Assembly (NCBI RefSeq): GCF_013141775.1 | Contig: NZ_WHOB01000068.1 | Span: 89,643 to 153,642 of the forward strand | Direction of reading: 5' to 3' | DNA length: 64,000 nucleotides | Source: Paenibacillus phytohabitans | GTDB lineage: Bacteria; Bacillota; Bacilli; Paenibacillales; Paenibacillaceae | Shown: positions 33,285-42,400 of the stretch, one piece after another | Layout of the letters: every line of letters starts with the position of its first letter | Numbering within the stretch: position 1 is the stretch's first letter | Made by a program: the position numbers and the translations under genes | Notes under the pieces: model-generated | Seen by the model: the letters and a program-made list of their open reading frames with translations, nothing else | Told to the model about the DNA's origin: nothing | Database searches by the model: none

Positions 33285-34703
33285 TTATTTCACAGCAACG
33301 CCCTTCGCCGGAATCTCGGCAGGGGCTTCCTTGCGTTTGATGAAGAAGGCCAGGATCAGCGCAGCTACTGCGGCTCCTGTCGTTACCATGGAAGCCACAT
33401 TCATCCCGTGAATTAAGCTGTGGACATCTCCCGTTGGTTTCTGGCCGCCGCCGCTATGAGTCATTATGGTGACCAGCAGCGCTGTTCCGATGGAACCGGC
33501 GACGGTCCGCAGCGTGGTGTTCACAGGAATCCCATGCCGGATCAGGGCAGGCGGCAGGGAATTCATCCCGCTGGTGATGACCGGCAGCAAGGTCAGGCTG
33601 ACGCCGACCATCCGCAGAGAGTAGCCGACCATCAGGAACGTATAAGTCGTATGCTCTGTCAGATTCGAGAACAGCAAGGCAGAGATGACCGTCAGGCCGA
33701 GTCCGGTGATGACCAACGTCCGGGCACCTATTTTATCGAATAGCCTACCCGCTATGGGCGACATAATACAGATGAGAATCGCACCGGGGAGCAGCATGAG
33801 ACCTGATTTGAGCGCGGTATAGCCAAGCATGGTCTGCATGTAGATAGGCAGCAGCAGCTGGGCACTCAGCATGATAATCATCAGTACCATACTGATCACT
33901 GTAGCCATAGTAAAAGCAGGACTGGTGAATACCCGCAGCTCCAGCAGAGGATTCTCCATGGTCAATTGCCGCCAGACGAACAGGCCCAGCGCAAGGAACC
34001 CGACCGCCAGGGAGATCAGCACCTCCGTGCTTCCCCACCCTTTGCTGCCGGAGACGCTGAATCCGTATAATACGCCGCCGAAGCCAAGCGAGGATAACGT
34101 CATGGATAACGCATCCACCTTGCTTTTCACCTGCGGGGTAACATTCTTAACGAGAAAGACTCCAATGACGGTGATTAGCAGCGAGTATGGAGCCAGAATA
34201 TAGAACAGCAAACGCCAGGAATGATCCTCTACCAGCCAGCCGTTCAATACAGGTCCGATGGCCGGGGCGAAATTAACTGCAAGCCCGATCATCCCCATCG
34301 TGAACCCCCGCTTAGCAACCGGGATCAGGATGAACGTTAACGTCTGCACCAGGGGAAGCATGATGCCCACTCCGACGGCCTGCACTATTCTTCCGGTGAG
34401 CAGCAGTCCGAAATTCGGCGAGACCGCACACAGGAGCGTTCCTGCAGTCAGCATGCCCATGGCAAAGACGAAGACCTGCTTGGTTGTAAACCTCTGAATC
34501 AGAAAAGCCGTGATCGGAACCACAATGCCTGTAACCAGTGCAAAAGCCGTCGTCAGCCATTGCACTGTACTCGTGGACACCTGGAAATCGCCCATAATAT
34601 TCGGCAGTGCTGTATTCAGTGAAGATTGATTCAGCAGCCCCACCATGGCCCCGATAATTAGAATAGCCATGATTAGCACGGTTCCCTTTGGTATCTTCTC
34701 CAT
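33285..34703 (-). CDS. MFS multidrug exporter (DHA2, 14-helix type)
   Basis: A 472-residue permease started at the ATG at 34703 (GGAGGGG 6 bases upstream). QSSLNTALPNIMGDFQVSTSTVQWLTTAFALVTGIVVPITAFL is the EmrB/QacA family motif D1 region and GVGIMLPLVQTL is motif C of proton antiporters. It probably exports toxic organic compounds. It lies 53 bases after an ABC exporter pair in the same direction under a TetR gene, so all may form one drug-response unit. Confidence 0.9.
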   Translation of the reverse strand: MEKIPKGTVLIMAILIIGAMVGLLNQSSLNTALPNIMGDFQVSTSTVQWLTTAFALVTGIVVPITAFLIQRFTTKQVFVFAMGMLTAGTLLCAVSPNFGLLLTGRIVQAVGVGIMLPLVQTLTFILIPVAKRGFTMGMIGLAVNFAPAIGPVLNGWLVEDHSWRLLFYILAPYSLLITVIGVFLVKNVTPQVKSKVDALSMTLSSLGFGGVLYGFSVSGSKGWGSTEVLISLAVGFLALGLFVWRQLTMENPLLELRVFTSPAFTMATVISMVLMIIMLSAQLLLPIYMQTMLGYTALKSGLMLLPGAILICIMSPIAGRLFDKIGARTLVITGLGLTVISALLFSNLTEHTTYTFLMVGYSLRMVGVSLTLLPVITSGMNSLPPALIRHGIPVNTTLRTVAGSIGTALLVTIMTHSGGGQKPTGDVHSLIHGMNVASMVTTGAAVAALILAFFIKRKEAPAEIPAKGVAVK

Positions 34704-34756
34704 TCCATTCCCCTCCATTGATACGTATTTGATAACCTTCTAAAAGTCCGCCTGAT

Positions 34757-35506
34757 CTATGTCTGGTCGGCATAACGCCACCAGGCAAGAGTACCTATTA
34801 CGCCAATGCCGCCGGTGAGATACGGAAGCATGCGGCTAATCGCCTCCAGATGGGAGCTCTCCTCCCCCGAAGCGCCGCTGAACAATCCGGGAACGGCCCA
34901 TGGAATATATTCCACAATGCCGAGCGCCCCGCCGAACTGGGCAACTACAATGGTCAGCAGGACCACGCCGAGCGGAGTCATATAACCACGGCCGATACAA
35001 GCCATCCACGCTACAGGCATGCTCAGACAGATCACCATTAGACTGACCTCCGCGTAACGGCTGAAGCCATGAAGAATGACCTCCAGACTCCATCCGTCCA
35101 AGCCGACAAGCCCTGCTGTTAAGCAGCCGACGATGAACACCAGCAGCGCCAGCCCCATGCTGAGGACAGCGGCAACGAGCAGCTTGGCGGCGGCCACCCC
35201 GTATCTGGACAGCGGCAGGGCCAGCAGATCCTTGAGCGTACGGTCGGAATATTCCCGGCCGAAGATCCAGCTGAACACAAACCCGAATCCGATGAGGCCC
35301 CCCATAGAGATCACAATACCAAGCTCCTTCAGGAGCCCCTCCATATTGATCTCACCCTCGAAGCTGCTCTGGGAGCCGATCGTTCCCGAGAAGACCAGCC
35401 CGATCATGACCGGCACCATCATACTGGCTGCAAGCGAGATCCAGAACAGCCTGGAACGGCGAAGCTTCAGCACCTCTACCCCCAAGGCCGATATCCATTG
35501 ACTCAT
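34757..35506 (-). CDS. ABC-2 type transporter permease
   Basis: A 249-residue membrane protein with six hydrophobic helices (start MSQWISALGVEVLKLRRSRLFWISLAASMMVPVMIGL). The segment WIFGREYSDRTLKDLLALPLSR is characteristic of BcrB/ABC-2 permeases. It overlaps the ATPase gene by 4 bases and forms a two-component exporter with it, of the kind that protects against peptide antibiotics (inference). Confidence 0.88.
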   Translation of the reverse strand: MSQWISALGVEVLKLRRSRLFWISLAASMMVPVMIGLVFSGTIGSQSSFEGEINMEGLLKELGIVISMGGLIGFGFVFSWIFGREYSDRTLKDLLALPLSRYGVAAAKLLVAAVLSMGLALLVFIVGCLTAGLVGLDGWSLEVILHGFSRYAEVSLMVICLSMPVAWMACIGRGYMTPLGVVLLTIVVAQFGGALGIVEYIPWAVPGLFSGASGEESSHLEAISRMLPYLTGGIGVIGTLAWWRYADQT

Positions 35507-36429
35507 CCTTTCATTCCTCCTTCAGCCTCAATCATTCTTAGAAAATAAGCCTCCAAATCCTCTTCCCCCACCTGGATCAGCGTGGGCGGCATATCCGCAT
35601 ACACAAGCAGCTTGGAGATGTGGTCCGGGTTCGCGATAGCACGTTCATCCGCAAGCAGCAGCGTTCCCTCTCCGGCTTCCTGCACAGCATACCCGGCCTG
35701 AATCAGCCTCCTCCGGGCGCTTGCCGGATCGCGGGTCTGCACAAGCAGGCGCTTGCGGAGCAGCTGCTGCAGCTCCTTCACATCCGCCTCCTGCAGCAGC
35801 CGGCCCTGATGCACAATGCCAATCCGCGTCGTCAGCCTGGAGACCTCACCGAGAATATGGCTGGAGATAAAAATCGTTACGCCGTGCTGAAGTGCAAGCT
35901 CCCGGAGCAGCTCCCGCACCTCCACAATCCCGGCCGGATCAAGCCCGTTCGTCGGCTCATCCAGAATCAGCACCTGCGGATGATGCAGCATGGCCTTGGC
36001 GAGACCCAGCCGCTGCCCGTTGCCGAGGGAGAGCGTCCCTGCCTTGCGGTCCCGGTAAGCGGTAAGCTGAAGCTTATCGATGATGCTGTCAATGGCCCTG
36101 CGGTCTGCGATACCCCGCAGCCTGCGGATAATCTCCAGATTCTCGCGGACGGTCAGCTCAGGATAGGAGTAGGGCGTCTCGACCATGTACCCTACATTCG
36201 CCCACAGCTTATGGCTGCCCGCATCCACCCGCTGTCCGAATACATAGGAGGACCCGGAGTCGGGGCGGATCATGCCCAGCAGCATGCGGATGGTTGTTGT
36301 TTTGCCGGCACCGTTCAGTCCCAGGAAGCCGTAGATTTCGCCCTGGTTCACCTCCAGCGACAATCCGTTCACAGCATGATTGCTGCCAAAATGCTTCGTT
36401 AATCGTTCCGTCTGAATCATTGCGGTCAT
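35503..36429 (-). CDS. ABC exporter ATPase (BcrA-like)
   Basis: A 308-residue ATPase with Walker A GLNGAGKTTT, signature LSLGNGQRLGLA (the variant usual in BcrA-type exporters), Walker B LILDEPTNGLDP and the H-loop SSHILGEV. The C-terminal 90 residues form the accessory domain of this group. GGAGTGATGT precedes the ATG. An AACTAACTAGTT operator lies 26 bases upstream. Confidence 0.92.
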   Translation of the reverse strand: MTAMIQTERLTKHFGSNHAVNGLSLEVNQGEIYGFLGLNGAGKTTTIRMLLGMIRPDSGSSYVFGQRVDAGSHKLWANVGYMVETPYSYPELTVRENLEIIRRLRGIADRRAIDSIIDKLQLTAYRDRKAGTLSLGNGQRLGLAKAMLHHPQVLILDEPTNGLDPAGIVEVRELLRELALQHGVTIFISSHILGEVSRLTTRIGIVHQGRLLQEADVKELQQLLRKRLLVQTRDPASARRRLIQAGYAVQEAGEGTLLLADERAIANPDHISKLLVYADMPPTLIQVGEEDLEAYFLRMIEAEGGMKG

Positions 36430-36454
36430 AACATCACTCCTGCCCTTCGTTTAA

Positions 36455-36469
36455 AACTAACTAGTTGTT
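36455..36469. promoter_or_regulatory. TetR operator before the ABC exporter
   Basis: AACTAACTAGTTGTT, centred on the palindrome AACTAGTT. The AACTAACTRGTT core recurs at the TetR gene's own promoter (37194-37207). Confidence 0.65.
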
Positions 36470-36498
36470 TATATTTTGTCCAAAAGAACAGCCGTCTC

Positions 36499-37185
36499 TT
36501 ACAGCAAAGACGGCTCCATAACGCCATGGATAATAAACTGCACGATCTGCCGGGTGGTCTCTTCTCTCATCTGCGGGGAATCCAGTGTCCCCAGCAAATG
36601 TTCAAACCGTGAAGACGACTGCAGGGTAGCTGTAGTCACATTCATAATCAGAATCGGAAACAATGCCGGGTCCAGATCCTGGCGGAGGATTCCGTTCTTC
36701 TGTGCAGCTAAGGCCAATTCATGCATTTGTGTAGCATCGTCCGGACGATAGGTGATCTGATTCCAGGTCCTCCAGTCTTCAGCGGCCTCCCAGAATAGAA
36801 TTCTCAGGTAACTCCGGTGCTCCAGAAGGAAGGACACCGTCTCCCGGGTCGAAGATTCCAGGAAGCTCCTGAACGCCGCAGGGTCCGATGCAAGCTTGTC
36901 ATTCTGCAATAATCCGCTAATGAACGCGCCTGTAATCTGTTCGCCAATCTGGTCTGCGCGTTTGACTACCTCTGTATATAGACCCAGCTTGTCGCCAAAA
37001 TACTGATAAATCAGGCTTTTATTGTACCCGGACGCCTTCGCAATGACATCAATCCGTGCCGCTGAATAGCCAAGCTCGGCAAAGATCTTCTCGGCTGCAT
37101 CAAGAATAATCCCTCTGGTTCGGGCAGCATCGTAAATTTTGGGCCTCCGTTTACTTTCTGCTGATGCTATACTTGCCACCTCCAT
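36499..37185 (-). CDS. TetR family transcriptional regulator
   Basis: A protein of up to 228 residues. DNA-binding helices: RGIILDAAEKIFAELGYSAARIDVIAKASGYNKSLIYQYFGDKLGLY. The C-terminus resembles the TetR C-terminal domain used by exporter repressors. The start is unclear: ATG 37185 has no Shine-Dalgarno before it, while a strong GGAGGTGG overlaps codons 1-4, pointing to a start a few codons later although no standard start codon is there. It lies 69 bases upstream of the ABC exporter and shares AACTAACTRGTT with it. Confidence 0.85.
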   Translation of the reverse strand: MEVASIASAESKRRPKIYDAARTRGIILDAAEKIFAELGYSAARIDVIAKASGYNKSLIYQYFGDKLGLYTEVVKRADQIGEQITGAFISGLLQNDKLASDPAAFRSFLESSTRETVSFLLEHRSYLRILFWEAAEDWRTWNQITYRPDDATQMHELALAAQKNGILRQDLDPALFPILIMNVTTATLQSSSRFEHLLGTLDSPQMREETTRQIVQFIIHGVMEPSLL

Positions 37186-37193
37186 TTATAACT

Positions 37194-37207
37194 AACTGGT
37201 TAGATTT
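37194..37207. promoter_or_regulatory. TetR autoregulatory operator
   Basis: AACTAACTGGTTAG, containing the dyad CTAAC-TG-GTTAG, directly upstream of the TetR ATG. Confidence 0.6.
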
Positions 37208-37360
37208 TATGATGAATTCCTGCAGAAGTCAAGTGCAATTCATTTGAGCCTGGCCCAATCCCCTTGGCCCGGCCTTCCCTTCCAACAATTGGCACAGAAC
37301 CATTTCTTCCCGGCAACGTCCAATGTATAGAGTTAAATCTATCCATAAGGTGATGAATCC

Positions 37361-38395
37361 ATGACAGCAAGAAGAACTGCGCTGCTATCCCTGCTCGGGC
37401 TGACCCTGTTAGCTCCAGCCTCTGTCCATGCAGAAGCAGCCGCCACCCCTAAACCTATCTCCATCTACCTGGACGGGCAGCAGCTTCAGCCTGAAGCCCG
37501 GCCGCTTAACATCAGCGGTACTGTGCTCGTACCCATGCGTAACCTGTTTGAAGCCCAGGGTGCCGGGCTATCCTGGAATAATTCGAGCAAGACTGTGACG
37601 GCTACCAAAGGCGGCACAACGCTGACCTACACCATTGGCTCAGCCACTGCCCGGCTGAACGGGCAACCGCTCGCCCTGAGCGTACCGGGGCAGCTGTCGC
37701 AGGGCTACAGCATGATCCCCCTGCGCTTCGTCAGTGAAGCCCTGGGCAGCACCGTTACCTGGGATGCAGCAACCGGTTCCGTCTCCATCTCTTCGGCCGC
37801 TACCTATCATACCTCGGTCACTTGGGGCGTGAATCTGCGCAGCTCCCCGGATTCGGACAGCGAAGCCAACACGCTTGCCCTGCTGCCCGCAGGCAGCAAA
37901 GTCCAGGTCATCCGCGAAGTGAATGCCCTCTGGCTGGAGGTGCGGACGGAAGATCATGTGACCGGATATTTGTCCTCCAAGCCGAAATATACAGATTACA
38001 AAAGCGGCTCTCTGCTGCAGAAGCAGGGGGAGGCGCTGATTGCCTACGGGAAGAAATATCTGAATGCGCCTTATGTATTCGGGGCTTCGCCCGATCAGAC
38101 CGATACGTTCGACTGCTCGTCTTTTGTGAAACGGGTATTTGCGGACACGCTGTCGGTTGAGCTTCCCCGTGTGTCTTATGATCAGGCGCTGGAAGGCACT
38201 GAGGTTGGAGTGGACGAGCTGCGCACGGGAGATCTGCTCTTCTTCAGCGCCCGGGGGCTGGATATTGGACATGTCGCTATCTATGCCGGAAATAATCAAA
38301 TGCTGCATACCTATTCCAAAGAGCTCGGTGTACATATCGAGGCTTTCGGCAGCCAGTGGAAGAAACGTTTCGTTACCGCCCGCAGAATTTTATAA
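37361..38395 (+). CDS. Secreted NlpC/P60 endopeptidase with copper-amine-oxidase-like and SH3 domains
   Basis: A 344-residue exported cell-wall hydrolase. Signal peptide 1-24 (ending VHAEA); copper amine oxidase N-terminal-like domain about 33-145 (GTVLVPMRNLFEAQGAGLSW ... YSMIPLRFVSEALGSTVTWD), a bacterial SH3 region about 152-205 (GVNLRSSPDSDSEANTLALLPAGSKVQVI), and the NlpC/P60 peptidase from about 220. The catalytic Cys is Cys252 (TFDCSSF) and His is His304 (DIGHVAIY). It should cut D-Glu-diamino acid bonds in peptidoglycan stem peptides. Confidence 0.92.
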   Translation: MTARRTALLSLLGLTLLAPASVHAEAAATPKPISIYLDGQQLQPEARPLNISGTVLVPMRNLFEAQGAGLSWNNSSKTVTATKGGTTLTYTIGSATARLNGQPLALSVPGQLSQGYSMIPLRFVSEALGSTVTWDAATGSVSISSAATYHTSVTWGVNLRSSPDSDSEANTLALLPAGSKVQVIREVNALWLEVRTEDHVTGYLSSKPKYTDYKSGSLLQKQGEALIAYGKKYLNAPYVFGASPDQTDTFDCSSFVKRVFADTLSVELPRVSYDQALEGTEVGVDELRTGDLLFFSARGLDIGHVAIYAGNNQMLHTYSKELGVHIEAFGSQWKKRFVTARRIL

Positions 38396-38417
38396 CATCA
38401 AGTATGTTCTTACTTCT

Positions 38418-39416
38418 CTACCAAGGCAGGGCGCTGGAATCCATGCAATGCGTGACGCGGTTCCGGCCCTGCTCTTTGGAGGTGTAGAGCGCCTGATCCG
38501 CTTGCCGCAGCAGGGTTGTCTCATTACCCGTGCCTGCGAATGTAGCAATACCCACGCTCGCTGTAATGCCGCCGGGGATATTGGATCCCCATGCCGCCCG
38601 GGCAATTTCATGACGCAGGTTATCGGCAATTAGTATCGACTCCTGGGCATTGATGTCCGGAAGAATAAGCACGAACTCTTCGCCGCCATATCTGGCCGCC
38701 ATATCCTGCTCCCGGCAATGATAGCGGAGGATGCTCCCCATCTGCTCCAGCACATAGTCACCTGCCTGATGCCCCAGCGTATCATTTACTTGTTTGAAGT
38801 GGTCTATATCAAGGATCAGCAGCGAAAATAAACGTCCCTGCTCCCTATACCGTGCGATATGCTCCTCCAGTGCTTCCTGAAAATACCGTCTATTCTTCAG
38901 TCCTGTAAGCTTGTCCGTAGTGGAGCGTTCAACCAGAATAGCATTCAGCTCCAGCAGCTCTGCCTGCTTCTGCTCAATCTCGGCATGGAGCTGCTTCAGC
39001 TCGGCGAGCATCTGCTCCTTCTCCCAGTAAGCTTCCTCTATCTGCTTCTTGGCAGACCGCAGCTCCCGCTCATAATCCATGCGCTTGCTCATCTGAACCA
39101 AGGCACAATCAATAACCTCTACGCCCTCATGCTCGTGCCGCCTGCCGTTCAGGATGTACGGAATGGACTGGCCGCCGCTGTCCTTCAAGCTGATGAACAG
39201 CTCATCTACCTGCCCGTGCAAATTGATATTAGGATAAAAGTACGAATGGAAAACAAGCTGGTTCGCTTTTGACATAATCGATTCCAAATGCTTGTGCTCC
39301 AGCCCTTCCCGCTTATAGCCCGTCATATCGAGGAAGGTCTGGTTCATCTCCGTGATCATACCCTCGTGTGTAATGGAAATATACCCGCAAGGGGCATATT
39401 CCAGCCGTTTATCCAT
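38418..39416 (-). CDS. PAS-coiled-coil-GGDEF diguanylate cyclase
   Basis: A 332-residue cytoplasmic protein: PAS domain at about 1-115 (LEYAPCGYISITHEGMITEMNQTFLDMTGYKREGL), a strongly predicted coiled coil about 120-165 (AYWEKEQMLAELKQLHAEIEQ then QAELLELNAILVERS), and a GGDEF domain with the active motif GGEEF. An RxxD inhibitory site (REQD) sits exactly five residues before GGEEF. It should make cyclic di-GMP and be product-inhibited. The gene for an RsbQ-like hydrolase ends 33 bases upstream in the same direction. In B. subtilis, RsbQ's partner RsbP is PAS-coiled coil-PP2C, so here the phosphatase is replaced by a cyclase. Confidence 0.92.
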   Translation of the reverse strand: MDKRLEYAPCGYISITHEGMITEMNQTFLDMTGYKREGLEHKHLESIMSKANQLVFHSYFYPNINLHGQVDELFISLKDSGGQSIPYILNGRRHEHEGVEVIDCALVQMSKRMDYERELRSAKKQIEEAYWEKEQMLAELKQLHAEIEQKQAELLELNAILVERSTTDKLTGLKNRRYFQEALEEHIARYREQGRLFSLLILDIDHFKQVNDTLGHQAGDYVLEQMGSILRYHCREQDMAARYGGEEFVLILPDINAQESILIADNLRHEIARAAWGSNIPGGITASVGIATFAGTGNETTLLRQADQALYTSKEQGRNRVTHCMDSSALPW

Positions 39417-39449
39417 GTTCCTGTACCCTCTCCATACCTCTTAATGGCT

Positions 39450-40253
39450 TCAATCGCATTGCAGATATTCGTTAATCAGCATAATCGTCTCTTCCGGGTG
39501 GCTGATATGCGGATAATGCCCTTTGGCTTCCAGCAGCCGGAAGGTACTGTTGCTTAAGTGTCTATGCAGATATTCCCCGGCCTCTATCGGCACGATACTG
39601 TCATCGGAGCACTGCAGAATCAGTGTGGGAACGGTTGACTTGGCCAGCTCCGCCCGGTGATCAGACAGGAAGGTAACCTCGGCGAATTCTCTGGCAATGA
39701 CCGGGTCCCCGGAAATGAAGGTCCGCTCCAGCTCCTTCGTGAGCTCAGGCAGATCTGGATTCTTCATCGCCAGCGGCGCCATAAATCCGGCCCAGCCGGA
39801 GAAATTCATCTCCATCATTTCCAGCAGCTCAGCGATATCACTCCGCTCAAATCCGCCGATGTAGCCTTCACCATCGTTCAGATAACACGGGGACGGGCCG
39901 ATCATAATCATTTTGCGGAAATATTCCGGCCGCTCAATGGCAGCAAGCATTCCGATCATCGAGCTGACAGAGTGGCCGACAAATATAACACCGGTCAGCT
40001 GCAGCGAATCTATAACATCAAGCACGTCCTGCACATAGCCGCCGAAGCTGCTGTACTTCTCTCCGCTGTAGGCTGAATGATCCGAATTGCCTGAGCCGAC
40101 ATAATCAAAAAGCACCATCCGGTACTTCTTCTCAAAGGCAGGCGTAATAAATTGCCACATACTCTGGTCACAGCCAAATCCATGGGCAAAAACGAGGGTC
40201 TGCTCCCCTTCTCCAATAACTCTTACCTTGTTGCGTGTCATAACACTGCTCAT
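39450..40253 (-). CDS. RsbQ-like alpha/beta hydrolase
   Basis: A 267-residue hydrolase started at the ATG at 40253 (AAAGGGAGC upstream). LVFAHGFGCDQSMWQFITPAF, FDYVGSGNSD, the nucleophile GHSVSSMIG, acid in CSDDSIVP and His in KGHYPHISHP match RsbQ of B. subtilis and its plant relatives KAI2 and D14. RsbQ is needed for the PAS-containing phosphatase RsbP to respond to energy stress and is thought to process a small hydrophobic ligand. The next gene is a PAS-GGDEF protein, so this hydrolase likely supplies the ligand for a cyclic di-GMP sensor. Confidence 0.9.
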   Translation of the reverse strand: MSSVMTRNKVRVIGEGEQTLVFAHGFGCDQSMWQFITPAFEKKYRMVLFDYVGSGNSDHSAYSGEKYSSFGGYVQDVLDVIDSLQLTGVIFVGHSVSSMIGMLAAIERPEYFRKMIMIGPSPCYLNDGEGYIGGFERSDIAELLEMMEMNFSGWAGFMAPLAMKNPDLPELTKELERTFISGDPVIAREFAEVTFLSDHRAELAKSTVPTLILQCSDDSIVPIEAGEYLHRHLSNSTFRLLEAKGHYPHISHPEETIMLINEYLQCD

Positions 40254-40351
40254 GCTCACTTGCTCCCTTTATTCATCACGTTCCCTCCATTCTGGGGCGC
40301 ACCTATGCAAAGATCAAGCAATCATTATGTGTCTGCATGTGTCTGCGCGTC

Positions 40352-41116
40352 TCATGGTGTCCATTGATCGTGAATAATACCAACCAGCGCATGATCATCA
40401 CCGTTTGTCTCAAAAACAAGATAGAGGCTGCGCCAGTCCATCCCTTCCTCAGCCAAATCCAGCCCGCCGATGTAATATTCGACGAAATCATGGTTCGCTT
40501 CCGGATAGACTTCATTGAGATTTCCGGAGGTCTGCTCCTTACGCAGTTCCTTATTCACTGCAATCCCGGCATCCTGCTCAAAGTCAGCATCATAGATATA
40601 CCACTTATAATAATCCGCAAAATTAAGCTCAATAACCTCACCCGTACCTTCGAACAACCGCCACACGCGTTTTGCAGGATCCTCCAACAAGGTGTCCACC
40701 TCATCTTTGGTGAATACAAGATCATTAACTGTATCGACATAGGCGAAGGGTGAAAAACGGATGCCCCGCTCAGGATGCACCCAGGCGGCAAGCTGATCCA
40801 TATCCTTCTCTTTAAGTGCGGTGATCACGGCTGCTGCTGCCTCCAGAATATCGGGCGGCTGTCCTTCTTCGGTTGATGGAGCTGATGGGGCTGATGGGGT
40901 TGATGATGCTGGCGATTGGACCGGTGTTGGATTGGATGTCTGTAGCGGTGTCTGCTGCGGTGGGTCTACGGGGGCTGTCCCGGGAGTTGACTGCAGTGCT
41001 TCCTGTGTGTGCTGCGGCTCCTGCGAAGGCACGGGTGCTCCCTCCGGTGTCCCGCTGCAGGCAGTAAGCCATAACATAGCTGCCATAAAGGCAGCGCATC
41101 CGATGTACCTTTTCAT
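40352..41116 (-). CDS. Lipoprotein of unknown function
   Basis: A 254-residue lipoprotein (lipobox LTAC, Cys20) with a long Pro/Ser/Thr/Gln-rich linker (about 22-85), probably crossing the cell wall, and a globular domain at about 90-254. The domain contains AAAVITALKEKDMDQLAAWVHPERGIRFSPFAYVD and ends with FVEYYIGGLDLAEEGMDWRSLYLVFE, a layout seen in many uncharacterised Firmicutes lipoproteins. Function unknown. No operon partner is obvious. Confidence 0.8.
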   Translation of the reverse strand: MKRYIGCAAFMAAMLWLTACSGTPEGAPVPSQEPQHTQEALQSTPGTAPVDPPQQTPLQTSNPTPVQSPASSTPSAPSAPSTEEGQPPDILEAAAAVITALKEKDMDQLAAWVHPERGIRFSPFAYVDTVNDLVFTKDEVDTLLEDPAKRVWRLFEGTGEVIELNFADYYKWYIYDADFEQDAGIAVNKELRKEQTSGNLNEVYPEANHDFVEYYIGGLDLAEEGMDWRSLYLVFETNGDDHALVGIIHDQWTP

Positions 41117-41305
41117 TGGGCAAGTTCCTTCCTACAAAGTTTGTGCGCATCAGCTTTTGGACAATGGGGGCCCGCCTGCTCCGGACGTCTGTACTACATC
41201 CTTCCCCTTTCAATAGAGGAATGAATCCCGTATCCGCTGCCCGGAGCGGAAACAGCAATGGAAACGGAAGAAATACGGGGCGATAATCCTATAGCAGCAA
41301 GAAAT

Positions 41306-41354
41306 AGAAGGACCGGAATCTGCTGGCCGCTGGGGTTCAGATACCGGTCCTTCT
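41306..41354 (-). terminator. Terminator of yjdM
   Basis: AGAAGGACCGG and CCGGTCCTTCT form a perfect 11-base-pair stem with an inner CAGAT/ATCTG pairing. On the minus strand TATTTCTT follows. Confidence 0.65.
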
Positions 41355-41357
41355 GTT

Positions 41358-41699
41358 TTATGCTTTGCGGACGAACTCCGACTTCAGCTTCATCGCACCA
41401 AATCCGTCGATTTTGCAGTCGATATCATGGTCGCCTTCCACCAGCCGGATGTTCTTCACCTTAGTGCCTATCTTCAGAACGGATGAGCTGCCTTTTACCT
41501 TGAGGTCCTTAATCACCGTTACGGTGTCCCCGTCAGCCAGAACATTACCGTTCGAATCCTTAACCACCTTCTGGTCCACGTTGCTTGCATTCTCTGTGTC
41601 CAAAGACCACTCATGTCCGCATTCCGGGCATACCAGAAGCGCTCCGTCCTCATAGGTGTACACGGAACTGCACTGCGGGCAGTTTGGTAATTCATTCAT
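41358..41699 (-). CDS. yjdM: YjdM (PhnA-type) zinc-ribbon protein
   Basis: A 113-residue protein started at MNELPNCPQCSS (ATG 41699). An N-terminal zinc ribbon (CPQC ... CPECGHEW) precedes the conserved PhnA domain (VVKDSNGNVLADGDTVTVIKDLKVKGSSSVLKIGTKVKNIRLVEGDHDIDCKIDGFGAMKLKSEFVRK). The family was named after phosphonate genes, but its function is unsettled. Length matches the family. Confidence 0.93.
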   Translation of the reverse strand: MNELPNCPQCSSVYTYEDGALLVCPECGHEWSLDTENASNVDQKVVKDSNGNVLADGDTVTVIKDLKVKGSSSVLKIGTKVKNIRLVEGDHDIDCKIDGFGAMKLKSEFVRKA

Positions 41700-41825
41700 T
41701 ATTTCTTTTCTCCATTTCTGCTTAAGCACTTTTTTGGGATAATCCTGCTTAATTTTAGCATATAGCTTGATAGCCAGCGACAATTATATTATTATCTAAT
41801 TAGATATTTATCTAATAGAAAGCTG

Positions 41826-42320
41826 GTGGTTATCATCATCCAATTAGAAGAAGTTTCCGACCCCTTGTCTCCGGAGAGCCTTCAGATTCAAGCCTCAATC
41901 CTTAACTCCCAGCCTGCCTTCAACCTCATGGTGGAGCATAAAGCTTACCTCGATCCGCTGGAGATCCGCGAAGACAACAGGAAGAACCTCGAAATGGGAG
42001 AAAAGATGCTGTACATCAAGGCCCATAGCGGTTACGCCGGGCTAATTACCTACCTTCCCGATTACGGACAGGATCATCATCCATGGATCGGGCTTCTGGT
42101 AATTCACCAGCAGTATAGCCGGCAGGGTATCGGGAAGACTGCGGTTCATAAGCTGGAGCAGATATTTAAGCACCAAGGCTTACATGCGGCCAGGCTGGCG
42201 GTTCAGCTGGAGAATAAGGCCGGGGAAGCATTCTGGACTGCGAACGGTTTTGTCCGGATCAGAAGTGCCATGGATAACCACAATAATGAAGTGGATGTCT
42301 ACGAGAAGCAGTTTAAGTAA
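41826..42320 (+). CDS. GNAT family N-acetyltransferase
   Basis: A roughly 164-residue acetyltransferase. The acetyl-CoA motif is LLVIHQQYSRQGIGKTAVHKLE, with LEN and AFWTANGFVRI forming the usual C-terminal strand and helix. The start is uncertain (GTG 41826 is first in frame, with only a weak AGAAAG upstream). Substrate unknown. Confidence 0.85.
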   Translation: MVIIIQLEEVSDPLSPESLQIQASILNSQPAFNLMVEHKAYLDPLEIREDNRKNLEMGEKMLYIKAHSGYAGLITYLPDYGQDHHPWIGLLVIHQQYSRQGIGKTAVHKLEQIFKHQGLHAARLAVQLENKAGEAFWTANGFVRIRSAMDNHNNEVDVYEKQFK

Positions 42321-42400
42321 AATGCCGGTGTGGTAATAACTATGATCCAGCTGATGCAGCTTGTCCGGGTACAAATAATCTTACGAGGAGTGAGTATGGC

